A DNA stretch of 64,000 nt from Lachnospiraceae bacterium (GTDB lineage Bacteria > Bacillota > Clostridia > Lachnospirales > Lachnospiraceae). How positions within the stretch are numbered: position 1 is the stretch's first letter; the number at the start of each line of letters is the position of its first letter. A program made the translations under genes and the position numbers. Below the pieces are notes generated by a model, which saw only the letters and a list, made by a program, of their open reading frames with translations, did not search any database and was not told the origin of the DNA. Below, piece by piece: positions 46,048 through 55,427 of this stretch. Location: the NCBI GenBank assembly GCA_009779895.1, contig WRBB01000008.1:1-64000 (forward strand), given 5' to 3'.

Positions 46048-46784
46048 TGTTTGTGTATTGTATTTTTATGGGCACGTTAAGTGCCCTTTATTATATCCTG
46101 ATTGCTTGTTACACCAAAAAGTTAAATGCTACATTTTCTTTATGTTGGATTGCGTTTGCTTTGATTCATGTTCTAATTGGTTTTTTGATTCCGGAGACGG
46201 TTTTGGAATTATGGATATGGGGTGCTTTTGCCCTTGGGTGGATTGTTTTTTTTGTTGTTGGTATTCCTATTGTTTTGGCGATGTTTCAAAAGGAAAGAAA
46301 GGGCTTATCCTTTATTATTGTATTGGGGGCACAGATACGTGGTATACGTATTACGAATTCTTTGTATCGACGCTTGGGAAGAGCTTGTCGTTATTTGCGA
46401 GACAATCCGGAGACGGTAGCTATTGTTTCAGGAGGTCAAGGTCCGGGAGAAGATATCAGTGAGGCCGAGGCAATGGCCGGTTTTTTGCGTGGGAAAGGGA
46501 TTTTGGAAGAACGGATTTTACGAGAAGACAAATCTACTTCTACGTGGGAAAATTTAGCTTTTACCAAAGAGTTGATTGCAGATGTGGAGTTTGAGGCAGT
46601 ACCCATTGGAATTGTTTCCAATGGTTTTCACATATATCGGTCGTTGTGGCTAGGAAGAGCGATGGGATATGGAAATTTATATGGCATTTCGGCCACGTCC
46701 AATCCTATTTTATTACCAAATTATTTTGTGCGAGAAGTGGTTGCGATTATTGTCATGAAAGCAAAAAGTAAGTTCAAAAAATGA
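46047..46784 (+). CDS. YdcF-like DUF218 membrane protein
   Basis: 245 residues: three membrane helices in the first 80 residues and a DUF218 domain (about 85-240) with FIIVLGAQIRG, AIVSGGQGPGEDISEAEAM and STSTWENLAF. It is of the larger YdcF kind, unlike the single-helix SanA-like protein at 23151-23753. The family is linked to envelope integrity in other bacteria; the reaction is unknown. Its start overlaps the stop of the SEC-C gene by one base. Confidence 0.88.
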   Translation: MFVYCIFMGTLSALYYILIACYTKKLNATFSLCWIAFALIHVLIGFLIPETVLELWIWGAFALGWIVFFVVGIPIVLAMFQKERKGLSFIIVLGAQIRGIRITNSLYRRLGRACRYLRDNPETVAIVSGGQGPGEDISEAEAMAGFLRGKGILEERILREDKSTSTWENLAFTKELIADVEFEAVPIGIVSNGFHIYRSLWLGRAMGYGNLYGISATSNPILLPNYFVREVVAIIVMKAKSKFKK

Positions 46785-46786
46785 TA

Positions 46787-46815
46787 TTGTATTTATTAAA
46801 GTTTTTCAGTATGAT
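46787..46815 (+). promoter_or_regulatory. Promoter of thrS
   Basis: TTGTAT (46787-46792), a 17-base spacer and TATGAT (46810-46815). The leader is only about 60 bases, too short for a T-box. Confidence 0.55.
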
Positions 46816-46879
46816 AGAACTATTGTATAAATGTATATATAGAAGAAAATAGAATGGAAGAGAAAGGGAAGATGTAGTT

Positions 46880-48775
46880 ATGAAAATCACCTTAAAAGAT
46901 GGTTCTACAAAGGAATACAGCAAGAGTCTCAGCGTATATGAAATCGCACGGGATATCAGTGAAGGTCTGGCAAGGATGGCGACTTCAGGTGAAGTAGATG
47001 GAGAAATTGTTGATTTACGTTATGTTGTGGATAAAGATTGTAAACTAGCGATTTTGACATTTCAAGATGAAAAGGGTAGATGTGCCTTTTGGCATACTGC
47101 TTCCCACATTATGGCGCAGGCGGTAAAGCGATTGTATCCCGATGCCCGGTTGGCCATTGGTCCTGATATCGCCAATGGGTTTTATTATGATATTGATTTG
47201 GAAGTGTCTTTGACCTCAGACGATTTTGGTAAGATTGAGAGTGAGATGAAAAAAATTGTTAAGGAAGATTTGGAAATTACGCGATTTACAAAACCAAGAG
47301 ATGAGGCAATTGCTTATTTTTGCGAGAAAAAAGAGCCTTATAAGGTGGAATTGATTGAAGATTTGCCGGAGGATTCTATCATTAGCTTTTATCAGCAAGG
47401 CGAGTTTGTTGATTTATGTGCAGGACCTCATTTGCTTTCTACAAAATATATAAAGGCTTTTCAATTGACCAGTCTTGCAGGTGCATATTGGCGTGGAGAT
47501 GAAAAAAATAAAATGCTTCAACGTATTTATGGTACGGCTTTCCCTAAAAAAGCGGAATTGGAAGCGTATTTAGAACGAATGGAAGAGGCGAAAAAAAGGG
47601 ATCACAGAAAAATTGGCAGAGAGCTGGGTTTGTTCATGATTTTGGAAGAGAGTCCGGGCTTTCCATTCTTTATGCCAAAAGGTATGGTTTTGAAAAATGA
47701 GTTATTGAGCTACTGGCGTAAGGTTCATGAGAGAAATGGTTATCAGGAGGTTTCCACACCGATTATTTTAAGTCGTAAATTGTGGGAGCAATCCGGGCAT
47801 TGGGGACATTATCAAGAAAATATGTACACAACAAGGGTGGATGAAGATGATTTTGCAATTAAGCCTATGAACTGTCCGGGCGGAATTTTAGCGTATCGTT
47901 TTGAACCCCATTCTTATAAGGATTTGCCTTTGCGTTTGGGTGAGTTGGGGTTGGTACATCGCCATGAAAAATCAGGTCAATTACATGGTTTGATGCGTGT
48001 GCGCAATTTTACGCAAGATGATGCTCATATTTTTTGTACCAGAGACCAGATTCGGGATGAAATCAAAGCCATTGCGACTTTGATTCATGAGGTATATACA
48101 TTTTTTGGTTTTACATATAAAATTGAGCTGTCTACAAAACCTGAAAATAGCATGGGTAGCCAAGCAGATTGGGATCAAGCAACGACCGCACTTCATGATG
48201 CCTTGGATGATCTGGGTTTGCCTTATATTGTCAACGAGGGAGATGGGGCTTTTTATGGACCAAAGATTGATTTTCATTTAGAAGATTGTATCGGTAGAAC
48301 ATGGCAATGCGGCACCATTCAGTTAGACTTTCAATTGCCGCAGCGGTTTGAACTGGAGTATACAGGGGCGGATGGAGAAAAACATCAGCCGATTATGATT
48401 CATCGTGTGGTATTTGGTTCCATTGAGCGTTTCATTGGTATTTTGATTGAGCATTTTGCCGGCGCTTTTCCATTATGGCTTTCTCCGGTACAGGTACGTG
48501 TCTTGCCTATTTCTGATAAGTATTTGCAATATGGCGAAAAAGTAAAAGAAGCTTTGCAGAAAATAGGTGCTAGAGTAGAAGTGGATCACAGAGCGGAGAA
48601 AATTGGTTATAAAATTAGAGAGGCTCAAATGCAAAAAGTACCCTATATGTTGATTGTTGGTGAAAAAGAGGAAGCGGATGCACTGGTTTCTGTTAGAAGT
48701 AGAGTGGCGGGTGATATTGGACAAAAGTCAATCGAAGATTTTGTAAAGGCAATTCAAAAAGAATTGGAGATTTAA
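46880..48775 (+). CDS. thrS: Threonyl-tRNA synthetase
   Basis: 631 residues, with the full bacterial domain order: TGS (about 1-60), second editing domain (HTASHIMAQAVKRLYPDA at about 74-91), class II catalytic core (about 245-530) with MNCPGG zinc cysteine near 333 and the motif-2 region FRYEPS-like (here YRFEPHSYKDLPLRLGE), and the C-terminal anticodon domain (about 535-631). It charges tRNA-Thr in the cytoplasm. No T-box leader is present, unlike many Bacillota thrS genes, so control must be by other means. Confidence 0.97.
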   Translation: MKITLKDGSTKEYSKSLSVYEIARDISEGLARMATSGEVDGEIVDLRYVVDKDCKLAILTFQDEKGRCAFWHTASHIMAQAVKRLYPDARLAIGPDIANGFYYDIDLEVSLTSDDFGKIESEMKKIVKEDLEITRFTKPRDEAIAYFCEKKEPYKVELIEDLPEDSIISFYQQGEFVDLCAGPHLLSTKYIKAFQLTSLAGAYWRGDEKNKMLQRIYGTAFPKKAELEAYLERMEEAKKRDHRKIGRELGLFMILEESPGFPFFMPKGMVLKNELLSYWRKVHERNGYQEVSTPIILSRKLWEQSGHWGHYQENMYTTRVDEDDFAIKPMNCPGGILAYRFEPHSYKDLPLRLGELGLVHRHEKSGQLHGLMRVRNFTQDDAHIFCTRDQIRDEIKAIATLIHEVYTFFGFTYKIELSTKPENSMGSQADWDQATTALHDALDDLGLPYIVNEGDGAFYGPKIDFHLEDCIGRTWQCGTIQLDFQLPQRFELEYTGADGEKHQPIMIHRVVFGSIERFIGILIEHFAGAFPLWLSPVQVRVLPISDKYLQYGEKVKEALQKIGARVEVDHRAEKIGYKIREAQMQKVPYMLIVGEKEEADALVSVRSRVAGDIGQKSIEDFVKAIQKELEI

Positions 48776-48904
48776 GGTGTATCGGTAGAGGCTTTTGATT
48801 ATGTGATGCGTTTGCGCCCAAGAAGATTTGGAAGAAGTTTGTTGTTGTATTTTCAGGTTTTGATGTAGTTAGATTGCAAGAGTTGTAAGGAGGGAGAGAG
48901 TAAG

Positions 48905-49825
48905 ATGCCAATTCGCGTGCAGAATGATTTGCCCGTAAAAGGGATACTGGAAAATGAAAATATTTTTGTGATGGATGAAAAAAGAGCAACGCATCAGGAT
49001 ATTAGGCCTTTGCAAATAGGATTATTAAATTTGATGCCAATAAAGGAAGACACAGAATTGCAGATTTTACGTTCTTTATCCAATACGCCTTTGCAGGTGG
49101 ACGTGACATTTGTTCGTGTTTCTTCTCATGTAGCAAAAAATACTTCTGCCAGTCATATCAACAAATTTTACACGACCTTTGCAGAAATTAAAAATAGAAG
49201 ATTTGATGGTTTTATTATTACAGGTGCTCCTGTTGAGCAGTTACCTTTTGAAGAGGTGGACTACTGGACAGAGCTAAAGGATATTATGGAATGGACCAAT
49301 ACCCATGTGACATCAACGTTACATTTGTGTTGGGGTGCACAAGCAGGTTTGTTTTATCATTATGGCATTAAAAAAGAGCCGTTGGCGAAAAAGATGTTTG
49401 GTATATTCAAGCATTATGTGAGAAACCGCAAAGTTCCTTTGGTACGGGGGTTTGATGATGTCTTTTTTGCACCACATTCCAGACATACCACCAATTCTGC
49501 GAAACTGCTGGAAAATCATAAAGAGATTACAATATTGGCCGATTCAAAGGAGGCAGGTGTATTTCTTTGTATGGCAAAAGATGGTAGGCAGATATTTACC
49601 TTTGGTCATCCTGAATATGACAGAATTACTTTGGATAATGAGTATAAGCGAGATAAAAACAAAGGGTTGGATATTGATAAACCGTTTAATTATTATCCTG
49701 AGAATGATGCGACGCAAAAACCATATTTGGTTTGGCGCTCTCATTCCAATAATTTGTATACCAATTGGTTAAATTACTATGTGTATCAGATAACCCCGTA
49801 TAATTTAGAAAATACCCCGTTTTAA
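48905..49825 (+). CDS. metA: Homoserine O-acetyltransferase (MetA family)
   Basis: 306 residues, the MetA fold (glutamine amidotransferase-like). The substrate site FIITGAPVEQLPFEEVDYW (about 103-121) has Glu right after GAPV; known MetA enzymes with Glu there use acetyl-CoA, while succinyl-specific ones have Gly. The catalytic cysteine is in HLCWGAQAG (about 140-148) and the His/Glu pair in FGHPEYD. First step of methionine synthesis from homoserine. GGAGGGAGAG precedes the ATG. No SAM-box or other leader riboswitch is seen in the 129 bases before it. Confidence 0.94.
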   Translation: MPIRVQNDLPVKGILENENIFVMDEKRATHQDIRPLQIGLLNLMPIKEDTELQILRSLSNTPLQVDVTFVRVSSHVAKNTSASHINKFYTTFAEIKNRRFDGFIITGAPVEQLPFEEVDYWTELKDIMEWTNTHVTSTLHLCWGAQAGLFYHYGIKKEPLAKKMFGIFKHYVRNRKVPLVRGFDDVFFAPHSRHTTNSAKLLENHKEITILADSKEAGVFLCMAKDGRQIFTFGHPEYDRITLDNEYKRDKNKGLDIDKPFNYYPENDATQKPYLVWRSHSNNLYTNWLNYYVYQITPYNLENTPF

Positions 49826-49837
49826 ATGTGTCAACCA

Positions 49838-50584
49838 TTAGAATCTCTGTCCCAAGTCCTCTGCTTTTTTCCGCAACATATTGGAAAATATTACGATCTG
49901 CTCATCGTTGAAGCGCAATGATGGACCCGTGGTACTCAAACCGCCCACGATCTCGCCCTGACGGTTGAAAACAGGGACACCAACGCATTTGATACCGTAT
50001 TCATGTTCCATATTGTCTATGCTATAACCACGAGCCCTAGTCAATCGGAGCTCTTCTCGCATCACGTCAGGGTCAGTGATTGAGTAGTCAGTGTGCTTTA
50101 TTAAGGGCTTACTTAGTAGGTTTTCGATGAAATCATCACTCATATAAGCGAGCATAGCTTTGCCGATACCGGTGCATACCATAGAAGCTTTCATTCCCTG
50201 TACCCATCTAGTGTTGTACATCCGGTCTGGAAAGGCACCATCCATATAGATTACATCTTCGTTCTTAGGGATTGCAAAGTAGCAGGTTTCATCGGTTTCT
50301 TCTACAAGTTCAGTTAAACAGCGATGGATGACATTGTGTGATCCCATGGTGGATGAGAGCACATGGCTCAACTCAAGGATTTTGAGACCCAAGCGATACT
50401 TGCCCGTTGTGGTGTTTTGCTCTAAATAACCACAGAGCTCTAGGGTTGATACGATGTTGTGTACTGTACTTTTATATAAATCAAGCTCTTGGGAGATATC
50501 TGTGATACCCAGCTCTGGTTTCGTAACTGTGAAGCAACCAAGGACGTTCATTGCCTTTTCTAGTGATTTGATTTTGGCTTCCAT
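49838..50584 (-). CDS. IclR-family transcriptional regulator
   Basis: 248 residues. Winged helix-turn-helix (ITDISQELDLYKSTVHNIVS at about 27-46) followed by the IclR effector domain (about 75-245) with GLKILELSHVL and GYSIDNMEHEYGIKCVGVPV. AGAGGTGAG precedes the start. It is divergent from the strong promoter at 50686, the usual position of an IclR repressor or activator with its target, but the target is reduced to a short ORF. Its DNA looks slightly richer in G and C than its neighbours by eye, which would fit acquisition by transfer. It ends 12 bases from metA, convergently, without a visible terminator. Confidence 0.93.
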   Translation of the reverse strand: MEAKIKSLEKAMNVLGCFTVTKPELGITDISQELDLYKSTVHNIVSTLELCGYLEQNTTTGKYRLGLKILELSHVLSSTMGSHNVIHRCLTELVEETDETCYFAIPKNEDVIYMDGAFPDRMYNTRWVQGMKASMVCTGIGKAMLAYMSDDFIENLLSKPLIKHTDYSITDPDVMREELRLTRARGYSIDNMEHEYGIKCVGVPVFNRQGEIVGGLSTTGPSLRFNDEQIVIFSNMLRKKAEDLGQRF

Positions 50585-50685
50585 TTCTCACCTCTGTTCT
50601 ATATTATATAATCTGGTTCAAATATACTGTATTATATTTTTTGATAAATGTCTACAAAAAAATGAGAAAAAATTGAAAAAAATTG

Positions 50686-50745
50686 TTGACATAGAGGGAG
50701 ATTTTGATTTATAATGCGATTGAACACAGTTATACATAGTTGAAC
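50686..50745 (+). promoter_or_regulatory. Strong promoter with TTGAAC direct repeats, facing the IclR gene
   Basis: TTGACA (50686-50691), an 18-base spacer and TATAAT (50710-50715) match the sigma-A consensus exactly. Just downstream TTGAAC occurs at 50720-50725 and 50740-50745, 20 bp apart; a further GGTTCAAA near 50613, on the side of the iclR start, contains the complement. These may be IclR sites. The transcript runs into the 65-codon ORF. Confidence 0.65.
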
Positions 50746-50796
50746 GCGAATGGTAAACTATATTTTTTTCGATAAAGAGCGGAGAAAGTAAGCGAT

Positions 50797-50994
50797 GTGG
50801 TTTCGATAGGCGCTTTGATAGAGAGGCAGTTATATCCTACCAACGCAAAATATAGTTTGGAGCTCAACAACATACCAGTAGATATTACCTGTCGCTCCAA
50901 GGATAGCACGGAGTTTAACAAGACATTTGCCTTAGAAGTAGAATCACTTAAGAGGATTACAGATGCTCTTGAAGAAGAGCTAGGAATGAGTTGA
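50797..50994 (+). CDS. Short ORF of 65 codons behind the IclR-facing promoter
   Basis: A GTG start at 50797 is preceded by GGAGAAAG (50781-50788) at eight bases, giving 65 residues with an acidic C-terminus (LKRITDALEEELGMS) and a central NIPVDITCRSKDSTEF. No family recognised. It could be a small protein, or the end of a longer gene deleted at its front, since the strong regulated promoter upstream is unusual for so small a product. The frame upstream has a stop at 50773, so no longer version exists now. Confidence 0.45.
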   Translation: MVSIGALIERQLYPTNAKYSLELNNIPVDITCRSKDSTEFNKTFALEVESLKRITDALEEELGMS

Positions 50995-51017
50995 GAAAAG
51001 TGTTGACATTCCAGTAT

Positions 51018-51905
51018 TTAAAATAACTCCTTTAGTATTTCCTTAGATAATCCAAATCGTGCCGTTAACAGTGGGTCTACGACCTGTGCAATCTCTGCAT
51101 CTCCGATAGCACTTAACAGCATTCCTGCTTCATTAAAAGAAAGTCCCAGTTTCTTTTGAACAAAACCTTGCATTTCTAACGTTGCGATTTTTACTGCTTC
51201 TAATAAATGCTCATGGGAAGCAATGGTATAAAAGTGGGTATCCGTTTCTAAGATAGGGTGGTTGATACTTTGCCCTTTTAAAACTTCAACGGCAACGGTT
51301 ACTTTTCCGCCAATTTCCACTCCGGTTACCATGATTTCGCCATCGCCCATGGCAGCGTGTAGGTCACCCATTGCCAAAAGAGCACCTTTGGTAAAAACAG
51401 GAAAATAAAGAGTGGTACCGGCTACGATTTTTTTATTGTCCATATTACCGCCATGACAATTAGGTGTACCACAGGGAATGGAGTCTGTTTTTGGAGCAAC
51501 ACCGATGACCCCAATCATAGGATTTATAGGAATTTTGATATCGTTATGAAATAAGGCGAAACCATCAACAATAGGCAATATTTTTACTTGTGGGGTAGTC
51601 ACCAAATCACCCAACAAGCCGGCACCCGGAATGGTTGCCATCACACCTTGTTTGTCAATTTCCATGCGTTTAATATGCACTTTTAAGACATCCCCAACTT
51701 CGGCACCCTCTATAAACAAGGGACCTGTAGCCGGGTTTACGGTATCCCAGTTTAAAGCGTTGATTTCTTGCTTTTCAGAGATAATTTGATTCTGAAAAGC
51801 ATCAAAAACCTCAAATGCTACGGTAGTTCCGCTAGGAACTGTCAAAACGGGTTTGTTTTTACGGCTCATTTGATAGATGGCATGTTCTTTTTTTATCTGA
51901 TGCAT
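51018..51905 (-). CDS. Acetamidase/formamidase family protein
   Basis: 295 residues, the FmdA/AmdA family, with VPSGTTVAFEVFDAFQNQI at about 22-40, GPLFIEGAEVGDVLKVHI and PNCHGGNMDNK near 145-155 and GDLHAAMGDGE near 180. Members hydrolyse small amides such as formamide or acetamide to the acid and ammonia. AGAAGGAAC precedes the start. It is the last gene of a minus-strand operon after the D-aminoacylase, separated by 33 bases, so it may process an amide released by or fed to that enzyme. The true substrate is unknown. Confidence 0.9.
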   Translation of the reverse strand: MHQIKKEHAIYQMSRKNKPVLTVPSGTTVAFEVFDAFQNQIISEKQEINALNWDTVNPATGPLFIEGAEVGDVLKVHIKRMEIDKQGVMATIPGAGLLGDLVTTPQVKILPIVDGFALFHNDIKIPINPMIGVIGVAPKTDSIPCGTPNCHGGNMDNKKIVAGTTLYFPVFTKGALLAMGDLHAAMGDGEIMVTGVEIGGKVTVAVEVLKGQSINHPILETDTHFYTIASHEHLLEAVKIATLEMQGFVQKKLGLSFNEAGMLLSAIGDAEIAQVVDPLLTARFGLSKEILKELF

Positions 51906-51938
51906 TATGTTCCTTCTTTCTTTATATAATATAAAAAA

Positions 51939-53507
51939 TCAATTATTATTTTTTAACACCATTTGTCCGCAGGTTGATGGTGTATATACCCCGTTGTCCA
52001 CAACAATATTACCATTTATGAATACATATGTTATTCCGTTTGGCGTAGCATTTGGTGTTTTAAGGTCAACACTTAGCTTTTTAAAATCAAATACGGTGAT
52101 GTCAGCAAAATTCCCACTTTTTAGTATGCCACGCGATGGTAAGCCGAATCGCTCTGCCGTTTTGCCCGACATTTTGTGGATTATCTTCTCAAGAGGAAGA
52201 TTTGCTTCCCTTGCTTTTATTAAAAAGTATGGCAAACCTTGAAATGCAGCTTGGTTTTGAATGCCGCGATCCTCGATCCAAGCATCGGTCATAAGCATGG
52301 AAAGGTCATCTTGCATAAGTGTCCGGATAATTTCTTCATTGTTATATTTGCTAATGTAAATACGTGCGGTTCCATTTGATAATTCCACTAATTTCAGGTA
52401 CATATCAATTTTGGATAATCTTTCCATTTTTGCTAGTTCTGCAATGTTTTTACCCAAATAATCTTTGTATTTTTTATCCATATCGGCAATTAAAAAATCA
52501 TCAAAATCAAGTCCCAGTAGTTTTCTGGTGATGTTAATTAATAGTTTTAGCCTAAGTTGTACAAACTTATTTTTGCGTTTTTCCAAAGACAGACCCATAT
52601 ACCATGGCGGCAATATGACGGTAATGGTACTTGCGCCATGACAAAAAGCATAAAAATCATAAGTTATTCCTAGTGTATGTATTTTGTTTAGTAGCCAATC
52701 GCAACTATTCCACGTGGATTTACCCACACAGATCAAATGACTGTAATGTAATTTGACACCGGATTCTTTTGCAATGGTTGCAACTTCATCAAAGGCTAGT
52801 TCAATATGCGGCCTTGTAAAAATAGGTCGATAGGAAAGGCTGATTTTAGAACAGGCTCGTGGATGCACAGTTAGGATACCATCATATTTGGCAACTTCTT
52901 TGGAGAAAGCAACAAGCTCTGAAAATGGTGCATATAATCCGGGCTCATACATCAACCCGAGACTTCCGCCGAAAGCACCTGCTTTTAGAGCTTCGTTCAC
53001 ATAAAACAATAGTTCTTTCATTTGTGTTTTTGATAATGGAGCTGAAGTATTTCCATTGATACCTGCTCGGATGGTTCCATGCCCCACAAGGGGCGCAATA
53101 TTCATGTGCAAGCGTCCCTGTGCAGTTGTTAAAAATTGTGCAAAACTTCCCGGATTTTCTCCATGAAAAATCCCACCGCCAACTTGGGCTTTAAAGGGAC
53201 TGTTTTCTGCTATACCAAAGGGGGAGAGTCCACAGTTGCCTGTAATCTGGGTTGTTATCCCTTGCTTGATAAAAGGGGCAAAGTACTGTTCTGTTTCATC
53301 CTTATTTACAAAAAAATCATTGTGGCTATGGGCATCAATAAATCCGGGTGCAATGCACAGTCCGCTACAGTCAATGGTTTTGTCAACCTTGCTGTTGATG
53401 TTTGTGTCAATTTCAACAATTTGTTGTTCCTCAACTAAAACATCCCCAATAAACGCAGGTTGACCGGTGCCATCATATACAAATCCATTTTTTAGTAATG
53501 TTTTCAT
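51939..53507 (-). CDS. D-aminoacylase-type amidohydrolase (N-acyl-D-amino-acid deacylase)
   Basis: 522 residues. The N-terminal strand and metal motif APGFIDAHSHNDFF (about 53-66) mark the amidohydrolase superfamily; QITGNCGLSPFG (about 91-102) is typical of the D-aminoacylase/D-glutamate deacetylase group, and SHLICVGKSTW near 256 is the later conserved region. It would deacylate N-acyl-D-amino acids or cut amide bonds next to D-residues. The start codon overlaps the stop of the ABC permease gene by one base, so it is strictly coupled to the transporter. No signal peptide, so cytoplasmic. Substrate not determined. Confidence 0.88.
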   Translation of the reverse strand: MKTLLKNGFVYDGTGQPAFIGDVLVEEQQIVEIDTNINSKVDKTIDCSGLCIAPGFIDAHSHNDFFVNKDETEQYFAPFIKQGITTQITGNCGLSPFGIAENSPFKAQVGGGIFHGENPGSFAQFLTTAQGRLHMNIAPLVGHGTIRAGINGNTSAPLSKTQMKELLFYVNEALKAGAFGGSLGLMYEPGLYAPFSELVAFSKEVAKYDGILTVHPRACSKISLSYRPIFTRPHIELAFDEVATIAKESGVKLHYSHLICVGKSTWNSCDWLLNKIHTLGITYDFYAFCHGASTITVILPPWYMGLSLEKRKNKFVQLRLKLLINITRKLLGLDFDDFLIADMDKKYKDYLGKNIAELAKMERLSKIDMYLKLVELSNGTARIYISKYNNEEIIRTLMQDDLSMLMTDAWIEDRGIQNQAAFQGLPYFLIKAREANLPLEKIIHKMSGKTAERFGLPSRGILKSGNFADITVFDFKKLSVDLKTPNATPNGITYVFINGNIVVDNGVYTPSTCGQMVLKNNN

Positions 53508-54313
53508 TAGTCTAAATTCACCTTTTTTTGTATAATTATTCCGCTACCGAAATAAAATCCGCCGCCGAATAGGATAGATAATCCCGCTACGATTCCATAG
53601 GAAACCCATAAAATTAAGGGGCCGCCCATATACATGCCTACACCGATTAAATTGGGAAGAAAAACTAAGGTATAAATGGTATTCATAATAAAATAGATAA
53701 TAATATAAGCCAAAACGCTACCGACAATTTTATGTTTGCCATACAATTGTCCAACGGTTACGCTGAAATATCCCATCATCAAAGAGTAGAATAGGGAAAG
53801 AAAGACGATTCCGGCAGTAATGATCAGAAAGGATATCAATCCCATACCGAGTTCATTTTGCATGCTGTAAGAGGTATATTGTAACTCTAAAATAAATTCG
53901 GCGAAGTAGTCCATTGTAAGGTAATCCACAGCACTTGCAGCGATTACGGCAATAATTGAAAATATAGATATCAGCACATTGGCCAGATACCAAAGAAAGC
54001 CTGTAATTACTTTTGAGCCCAGGATGGTCCACGTAGAAAGGGGCAAGGTCAAGGTTAAGTAACCTTGGCGGGAAAAGATGCTACGATAGTAGTGGATAAT
54101 CGGATAGAAAAATGAGGCACCACTAACAGCCAACAAAGCAAGGCAGTAGGTCATAATTAATAAAGTGAGTAAAGGCCAAGCCCTTTGACTGCCAAATAAT
54201 GGTGTAAGACCCAATGCGATACCAATGAATGTGATAACAATAATAATGAGATTCAAAGGTAGAAGCAGTCGTCCTGTTTCTTTGATATCATGTTTTAATA
54301 GTTTTCCTAACAT
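53507..54313 (-). CDS. ABC-2-type transporter permease
   Basis: 268 residues with six membrane helices and a short N-terminal amphipathic segment (MLGKLLKHDIKETGRLLLP), typical of exporter permeases partnered with BcrA/YtrB-like ATPases. It forms the channel with the ATPase encoded before it, which it overlaps by seven bases. Its stop overlaps the D-aminoacylase start. Export of a peptide, lipid or drug is the family's usual role; the cargo here is unknown. Confidence 0.88.
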   Translation of the reverse strand: MLGKLLKHDIKETGRLLLPLNLIIIVITFIGIALGLTPLFGSQRAWPLLTLLIMTYCLALLAVSGASFFYPIIHYYRSIFSRQGYLTLTLPLSTWTILGSKVITGFLWYLANVLISIFSIIAVIAASAVDYLTMDYFAEFILELQYTSYSMQNELGMGLISFLIITAGIVFLSLFYSLMMGYFSVTVGQLYGKHKIVGSVLAYIIIYFIMNTIYTLVFLPNLIGVGMYMGGPLILWVSYGIVAGLSILFGGGFYFGSGIIIQKKVNLD

Positions 54314-55008
54314 CTAAACACCTCCCTAAAAGTAGCATCAACAGACTTTCCTTCTTTTTCTCTTAGTTCATCAACCGTACAGCTCATATTGATTTGTCCT
54401 TCTTTAATAAAAATCACATCATCAAGGATATTTTCAATATCCGTAATCAGATGGGTTGATATAATAATGGATGCTGTTTCATCATAATTTTGCAAAATGG
54501 TATTAATAATATAATCCCGTGCAGCAGGGTCAACGCCGGCAATGGGTTCATCCAGTATATAAAGGGCAGCCCGGCGGCTCATAACCAAAACCAATTGTAC
54601 TTTTTCTTTTGTACCCTTGGACATGGTTTTTAGTTTGTCATATGCGTTGATATTTAAAGCACCTAACATGTTATAGGCACGGTGTGGGTCAAAATCGCTA
54701 TAGAAATCCACAAAGTAATCAATGATGTCTTTCACCCGCATACTTTCGTTTAAGTATGTGCGATCAGGTAAATAGGAAATAGAAGCTTTGCTTTCAATAC
54801 CAATGGGATGACCCAAAACAGAAAGCTCTCCTTGATCAGGGGTCAAAAGTCCCATTACCAATTTAATCAAAGTGGTCTTACCGCTGCCGTTTGGTCCCAA
54901 TAGGCCAATGATACGCCCTTTGTTAATGGTAAGGGTTACGCCGTTTAAGGCACATTTGTTACCGTAATATTTTGTGATACCGTTTATCTTTAATAATGTT
55001 TCAGTCAC
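54307..55008 (-). CDS. ABC exporter ATPase, BcrA/YtrB type
   Basis: 233 residues with Walker A GPNGSGKTT at about 37-45, a signature segment LKTMSKGTKEKVQLV (SKGT for the usual SGGQ, common in this subfamily) and Walker B ALYILDEPIAGVDP. It powers the ABC-2 permease. It overlaps both neighbours by seven to eight bases. The operon order GntR-ATPase-permease is the classic YtrA-type arrangement of Bacillota that often responds to wall-active antibiotics. Confidence 0.93.
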   Translation of the reverse strand: MTETLLKINGITKYYGNKCALNGVTLTINKGRIIGLLGPNGSGKTTLIKLVMGLLTPDQGELSVLGHPIGIESKASISYLPDRTYLNESMRVKDIIDYFVDFYSDFDPHRAYNMLGALNINAYDKLKTMSKGTKEKVQLVLVMSRRAALYILDEPIAGVDPAARDYIINTILQNYDETASIIISTHLITDIENILDDVIFIKEGQINMSCTVDELREKEGKSVDATFREVFRC

Positions 55009-55378
55009 CGTTACGCACCTCCATTCCGGATTTTTTAGCCAGCTCCAAGGTTTCCTCTAGTTGAAAACCCAATTGTTTCATGTTTTGAAGAAAGTCTTGA
55101 ATTATTTTCTCGGCCAATTGTTTTTTTGTTTGTTTAATCATTTCCTTGTCCTCCGCAATAAACCTTCCGCAGGTTCGTTTTGAAAAAATCAATCCCGTTT
55201 GCTCTAATTCGGCATATGCTTTTTGTATGGTATTGGGATTGACAGCCGCTTCGCTGGCCAATTCTCGTACGCTGGGGAGTTTGTCGCCCGGCGCATAATG
55301 CCCTGCGACAATGTCACTTTGAATTTTTTCGACGATTTGTAGGAAGATCGGGCGGTCAGAATTTAAATGCCATGTCAT
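55001..55378 (-). CDS. GntR-family regulator, YtrA subfamily
   Basis: 125 residues: a winged helix (KLPSVRELASEAAVNPNTIQ at about 38-57) and a short C-terminal dimer tail, as in YtrA-like repressors, with no large effector domain. These bind inverted repeats before their own ABC operons. The 22-bp palindrome at 55428-55449 lies 50 bases before its start codon and is the likely operator. It overlaps the ATPase gene by eight bases. Confidence 0.92.
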   Translation of the reverse strand: MTWHLNSDRPIFLQIVEKIQSDIVAGHYAPGDKLPSVRELASEAAVNPNTIQKAYAELEQTGLIFSKRTCGRFIAEDKEMIKQTKKQLAEKIIQDFLQNMKQLGFQLEETLELAKKSGMEVRNGD

Positions 55379-55427
55379 AATCGTGTTGTCACCTCATTTC
55401 GAAAGTGGTAGGTTTGTAGGAACAATG

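Noticed and set aside
45986..46462. 158-residue plus-strand frame over the SEC-C/YdcF-like junction
   Set aside because: It is an out-of-frame shadow of the membrane protein gene with many cysteines and tryptophans and no ribosome site.
46785..46879. Possible T-box before thrS
   Set aside because: Only about 95 bases with a promoter inside; no T-box consensus and no terminator helix.
48776..48904. Possible SAM riboswitch or leader before metA
   Set aside because: The 129 bases show no S-box core, no paired terminator/antiterminator and no T-run.
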